A stretch of 64,000 bases of DNA from Archangium gephyra. Its GTDB lineage: Bacteria > Myxococcota > Myxococcia > Myxococcales > Myxococcaceae. Positions 61,670-64,000 of the stretch are shown piece after piece. The position numbers were made by a program, and so were the translations under genes. Numbering within the stretch: the first letter of the stretch is position 1; every line of letters begins with the position of its first letter. The DNA lies in the NCBI GenBank assembly GCA_003243425.1, contig QFQP01000020.1, forward strand, positions 62,001-126,000. Direction: 5' to 3'. Below the pieces are notes generated by a model, which saw only the letters and a program-made list of their open reading frames with translations, had not been told where the DNA came from and searched no databases.

Positions 61670-61700
61670 ACATTCCCCGGGACTCCGGTGCAGTGTCACC

Positions 61701-62303
61701 GTGCCTGACTACGTGCCCTTCAAAGTGAACCAGCTGCTCGCCGGCCTGCGCGCGGCGATGCCGCGCATGCCCTACCTGAAGGATGAAGCGAGCAAGATCG
61801 AGGACGATCTGCCCATAGAGGAAATGGTTTTCATCATTCCAACGCGTCATCCCGGCACGGACGTCGTGATCTTCACGTCGTGCGACCGCAAGACTGAGCG
61901 CACCCGCGAAGTTGGCAGGGATCGAGTTCGGGTCTGCTTCAGGCGGAAGTCAGCGAGCGACGCGGGCGGACGCTGGAGTCGCATCCAGCATTTCAACCGA
62001 ACCGCTGGAACGATCGAGTCCGTTGCGCGCAAGGTGGCCAGCTCCATGGACGGCAACGCATCACGCGATTGGGGATCGTTGCGCGAAGCGTTGGCCATCG
62101 ACCACGAGCCAGAGATCGCTACACCGCAGAGGCCCCCAGTGCGGCCACCTCCAACACTCGCTGTGCCCAGCGTGCCTCGAGCCGCGCCGCCCCCACCCAC
62201 TACGCCCACGAAGCCCGGGCCAGCGGATCCTCAACCGATGCCAGCGCAGGAGAGATCGCCGACGCTGCTCCGACGCTTGCGATCGTGGCTTCGACTGAGC
62301 TGA
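61701..62303 (+). CDS. Small protein with Pro-rich tail
   Basis: A 200-residue protein: a compact domain (about 1-130, VPDYVPFKVNQLLAGLRAAMPRMPYL and RVRVCFRRKSASDAGG) and a disordered Pro/Thr/Ala tail ending in an Arg-rich helix (TLLRRLRSWLRLS). The GTG start has no good ribosome site. Function unknown. It is convergent with the P-loop protein. Confidence 0.5.
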   Translation: MPDYVPFKVNQLLAGLRAAMPRMPYLKDEASKIEDDLPIEEMVFIIPTRHPGTDVVIFTSCDRKTERTREVGRDRVRVCFRRKSASDAGGRWSRIQHFNRTAGTIESVARKVASSMDGNASRDWGSLREALAIDHEPEIATPQRPPVRPPPTLAVPSVPRAAPPPPTTPTKPGPADPQPMPAQERSPTLLRRLRSWLRLS

Positions 62304-62316
62304 TCGTGGGACTGCC

Positions 62317-64000
62317 TCACGAGGGTTCGTTCCAGGGCGCACGCGGAGTGAAACCCTCGCGATACCCATGCCTCTCCCCCTCGTCTTGAGGGAAGTCGTC
62401 GGCGCTGATGCCCGTGCTCTTCTTCAGGTCGAGGAGAGCGGCGCGTCGACGTGAATCGCGTCCGTCGAACGTGATCCGTTCGCTCTCCGCCACCACGTAG
62501 CCGCCCTGCTTCTTGTTCTCGGTGATGAGGCGGCGCAGGGCCTTCAGGTCGACGACCTCACCCTGGTAGTCGATGCGTTTGCAGTGTGCGCGAAACGCGT
62601 CGTACGAGCTCTCGAGGTGCACCGCGAGGCGGCCTTCGTCGAAGACGTAGTGGACCCGGTGCTTCAGGTGCCCTTGCACGGCCATCACGCCAAGCATTTC
62701 GAGGAAGTGGTCGAGCGCGTTCTTCACCCCGTGGTCAGTCTCCAACACGTCGGCGATGACGGCATCGATAGCGGCGGCGCCCCCAAGGTCGTCGGGGAGC
62801 TCGCAGCCGCAGGCCGTCGCGAACTCCTCGAACAGGTGAACGCCGAGCAGCATCGCGGTGAGGTTCTCGGCGATGCGGATCGGTACCTTCCGGTCGCCGA
62901 GCAGTGTCTGCGTCACTGAGCGCGCGAGCTCGAGGTCGGACACGAAGTCGCGACCCAGGCAGAACTGGATGTACCTCGGAGCGAACAGCCCCAGGTCGAC
63001 CGCTCGGAGTTCGCGGTGCGCATGTTGGTAGCCGGCCTTCTCGCGAAGCGTCGTCTTCTCCGGGTTCGAGGTCAGAATGCGCTCGAGCAGCGCGGCCTCC
63101 GTCGGTCGGGTCTCACCCGCGACACAGACCGGCGCCTGCAGGTGGTAGCTGTTCACCTTCAGGTCGGGCCTGCCCCGCTCCTCGGTCTCGCCGCGGTAGA
63201 GCCGACGCAGGTACCGGTGAAGCGTGTTCAGCCGGTGCTTCTGCATGTCGTACGGCTTGTACTCGTCGATGAAGACCGGCACCGAGCGCGTCGACGTCAG
63301 CAACTTCAGGAGCGCGAACTCGGTCTCGGTCGCGCTGTACGGCTCCGCGTCGCGCACGCCGAAGAGCGGCCACATGATGTCGATGCAGAGGCTCGACTTC
63401 CCCGAGCCCTGCGTGCCCCAGATGAACAACGAGGGGAACGAGCCGACGGCCTTCATGAAGCTCGCCTTCAGCGGCGTGGCAAAGAACCACCCAAGCACCG
63501 GGAGGATGACCGCGGGCGTGTTCACCTGCGGCAGGTAGCGGAACACCACACGCGCGATGGAGAGGAAGGTCTCGTCGTCGGTCGGCAGATACGAGAGGCG
63601 CTTGTCGAGAGACGCGCCGCTCGGGACGTAGACCACTGGCGGAGGGTCGACGAAGCCGGTCTTGTCGATGGCGCAGTCGGGGCCGAGCCAGAGGTGCTGG
63701 TCGCCCTCTCGGTAGTCGCCGAGCATGCTCGAGCCCTGTCGCCGGGGAACCGGCCGACGAGCCAACACCCGAAGCAGTCCCTGGACGTTGTTGTCGCTCC
63801 CGGTCCACTGCAGGTCCGCTGATGGCAGTTGGCGAATCAGATCTCGCTTCGAGTGGAAGGCAGTGAGCGGCAGGCGCAGCGGCACCGTCGTGCCCCGGTC
63901 GGTGAGCGCGTCGCCGACGATGATTTCTCCGTCGTCGGTCGCGATTCGGCTCGTCGGCGAGATGGTGAACGAGGAGAGGACCTTCGACTCTCCCCGCGCG
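62317..64000 (-). CDS. P-loop primase/helicase-like protein, 5' end outside window
   Basis: At least 561 residues; the frame stays open at the right edge and upstream of the in-frame GTG at 63885. Walker A (WGTQGSGKSSL) is encoded at about 63391-63410, and Walker B (VPVFIDEYKPYD) follows. The arrangement resembles ATPase domains of plasmid or phage primase-helicase proteins and DUF927-type proteins. A helical C-terminal region ends in KKSTGISADDFPQDEGERHGYREG. Probably a replication or mobility protein of the element. Confidence 0.6.
   Translation of the reverse strand, partial: ARGESKVLSSFTISPTSRIATDDGEIIVGDALTDRGTTVPLRLPLTAFHSKRDLIRQLPSADLQWTGSDNNVQGLLRVLARRPVPRRQGSSMLGDYREGDQHLWLGPDCAIDKTGFVDPPPVVYVPSGASLDKRLSYLPTDDETFLSIARVVFRYLPQVNTPAVILPVLGWFFATPLKASFMKAVGSFPSLFIWGTQGSGKSSLCIDIMWPLFGVRDAEPYSATETEFALLKLLTSTRSVPVFIDEYKPYDMQKHRLNTLHRYLRRLYRGETEERGRPDLKVNSYHLQAPVCVAGETRPTEAALLERILTSNPEKTTLREKAGYQHAHRELRAVDLGLFAPRYIQFCLGRDFVSDLELARSVTQTLLGDRKVPIRIAENLTAMLLGVHLFEEFATACGCELPDDLGGAAAIDAVIADVLETDHGVKNALDHFLEMLGVMAVQGHLKHRVHYVFDEGRLAVHLESSYDAFRAHCKRIDYQGEVVDLKALRRLITENKKQGGYVVAESERITFDGRDSRRRAALLDLKKSTGISADDFPQDEGERHGYREGFTPRAPWNEPS

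Larger units (their letters stand above)
45069..64000. mobile_element. Putative genomic island: defence locus plus recombinase element (right end not in window)
   Basis: From just behind tRNA-Asn the gene content changes from housekeeping and envelope genes to a helicase-nuclease, a six-gene conflict-type operon, a large serine recombinase with DUF2924 and HTH partners, an XRE/ImmA regulatory pair, unrecognised proteins and a P-loop replication-like protein. No repeat of the tRNA 3' end was found within the window, and serine recombinases seldom use tRNA genes. The left limit is therefore positional only, and the defence locus and the recombinase element may be two separate insertions. Confidence 0.45.

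Overview
This 64 kb window is high-GC, densely coded DNA from a member of the Myxococcota, most likely Cystobacterineae (Myxococcus/Archangium-like). The main reason is an mglB-mglA pair in which MglA carries Thr78 where most small GTPases have Asp. Around it lie TPR and FHA proteins resembling gliding-motility (Glt) proteins, a Wza-like/beta-barrel export pair, a Ser/Thr kinase with a PEGA-like tail, and many lipoproteins with Gly/Thr-rich linkers. The species cannot be named from this sequence.

Layout. 1-16 kb: partial glgX, a phosphodiester glycosidase, a class I amidotransferase, a SWIB protein, a sugar epimerase, a Cys-rich lipoprotein, fabI, sucA-sucB, a cold-shock gene with a strong terminator, and a kinase-TPR-lipoprotein operon. 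16-23.5 kb: a hotdog-fold protein coupled to an S9 peptidase, a heme/copper-monooxygenase lipoprotein, and dnaX-ybaB-recR, where dnaX is split by a +1 frame change. 23.6-37.3 kb: mglB-mglA, then five tightly packed envelope genes (two long TPR proteins, a TPR lipoprotein, a small exported protein and an FHA-like/TM/TonB-like protein). A promoter-led trio follows, ending in a beta-barrel porin and a short OPX lipoprotein. 37.3-44.6 kb: a reverse-strand operon for peptidoglycan recycling (ldcA, serine hydrolase, mpl, TlpA-like lipoprotein, inositol-phosphatase), an RNA m5C methyltransferase and an HD hydrolase. 44.67 kb: tRNA-Asn with promoter and terminator.

45-64 kb looks accessory. A reverse-strand SF2 helicase with a C-terminal PD-(D/E)XK-like motif diverges from a six-gene operon whose genes all overlap: a small protein, a SIS-HAD fusion, a PRTase-CE-like protein, an ORC/CDC6-like AAA ATPase, an unknown protein and a PfkB kinase with two CxxC pairs. 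This combination of sugar-phosphate and nucleotide enzymes with a P-loop switch looks like a conflict/antiphage locus and is the strongest candidate for an undescribed system. A large serine recombinase with a DUF2924 protein and an HTH protein follows, then an XRE/ImmA pair, three unrecognised proteins, and a P-loop primase/helicase-like protein that runs off the right edge. The right end of the element is not in the window.

Function assignments rest on motifs read by eye and knowledge of families; no database search was run. Start codons were moved from the longest frame where a ribosome site, stop/start overlap or signal peptide argued for it.
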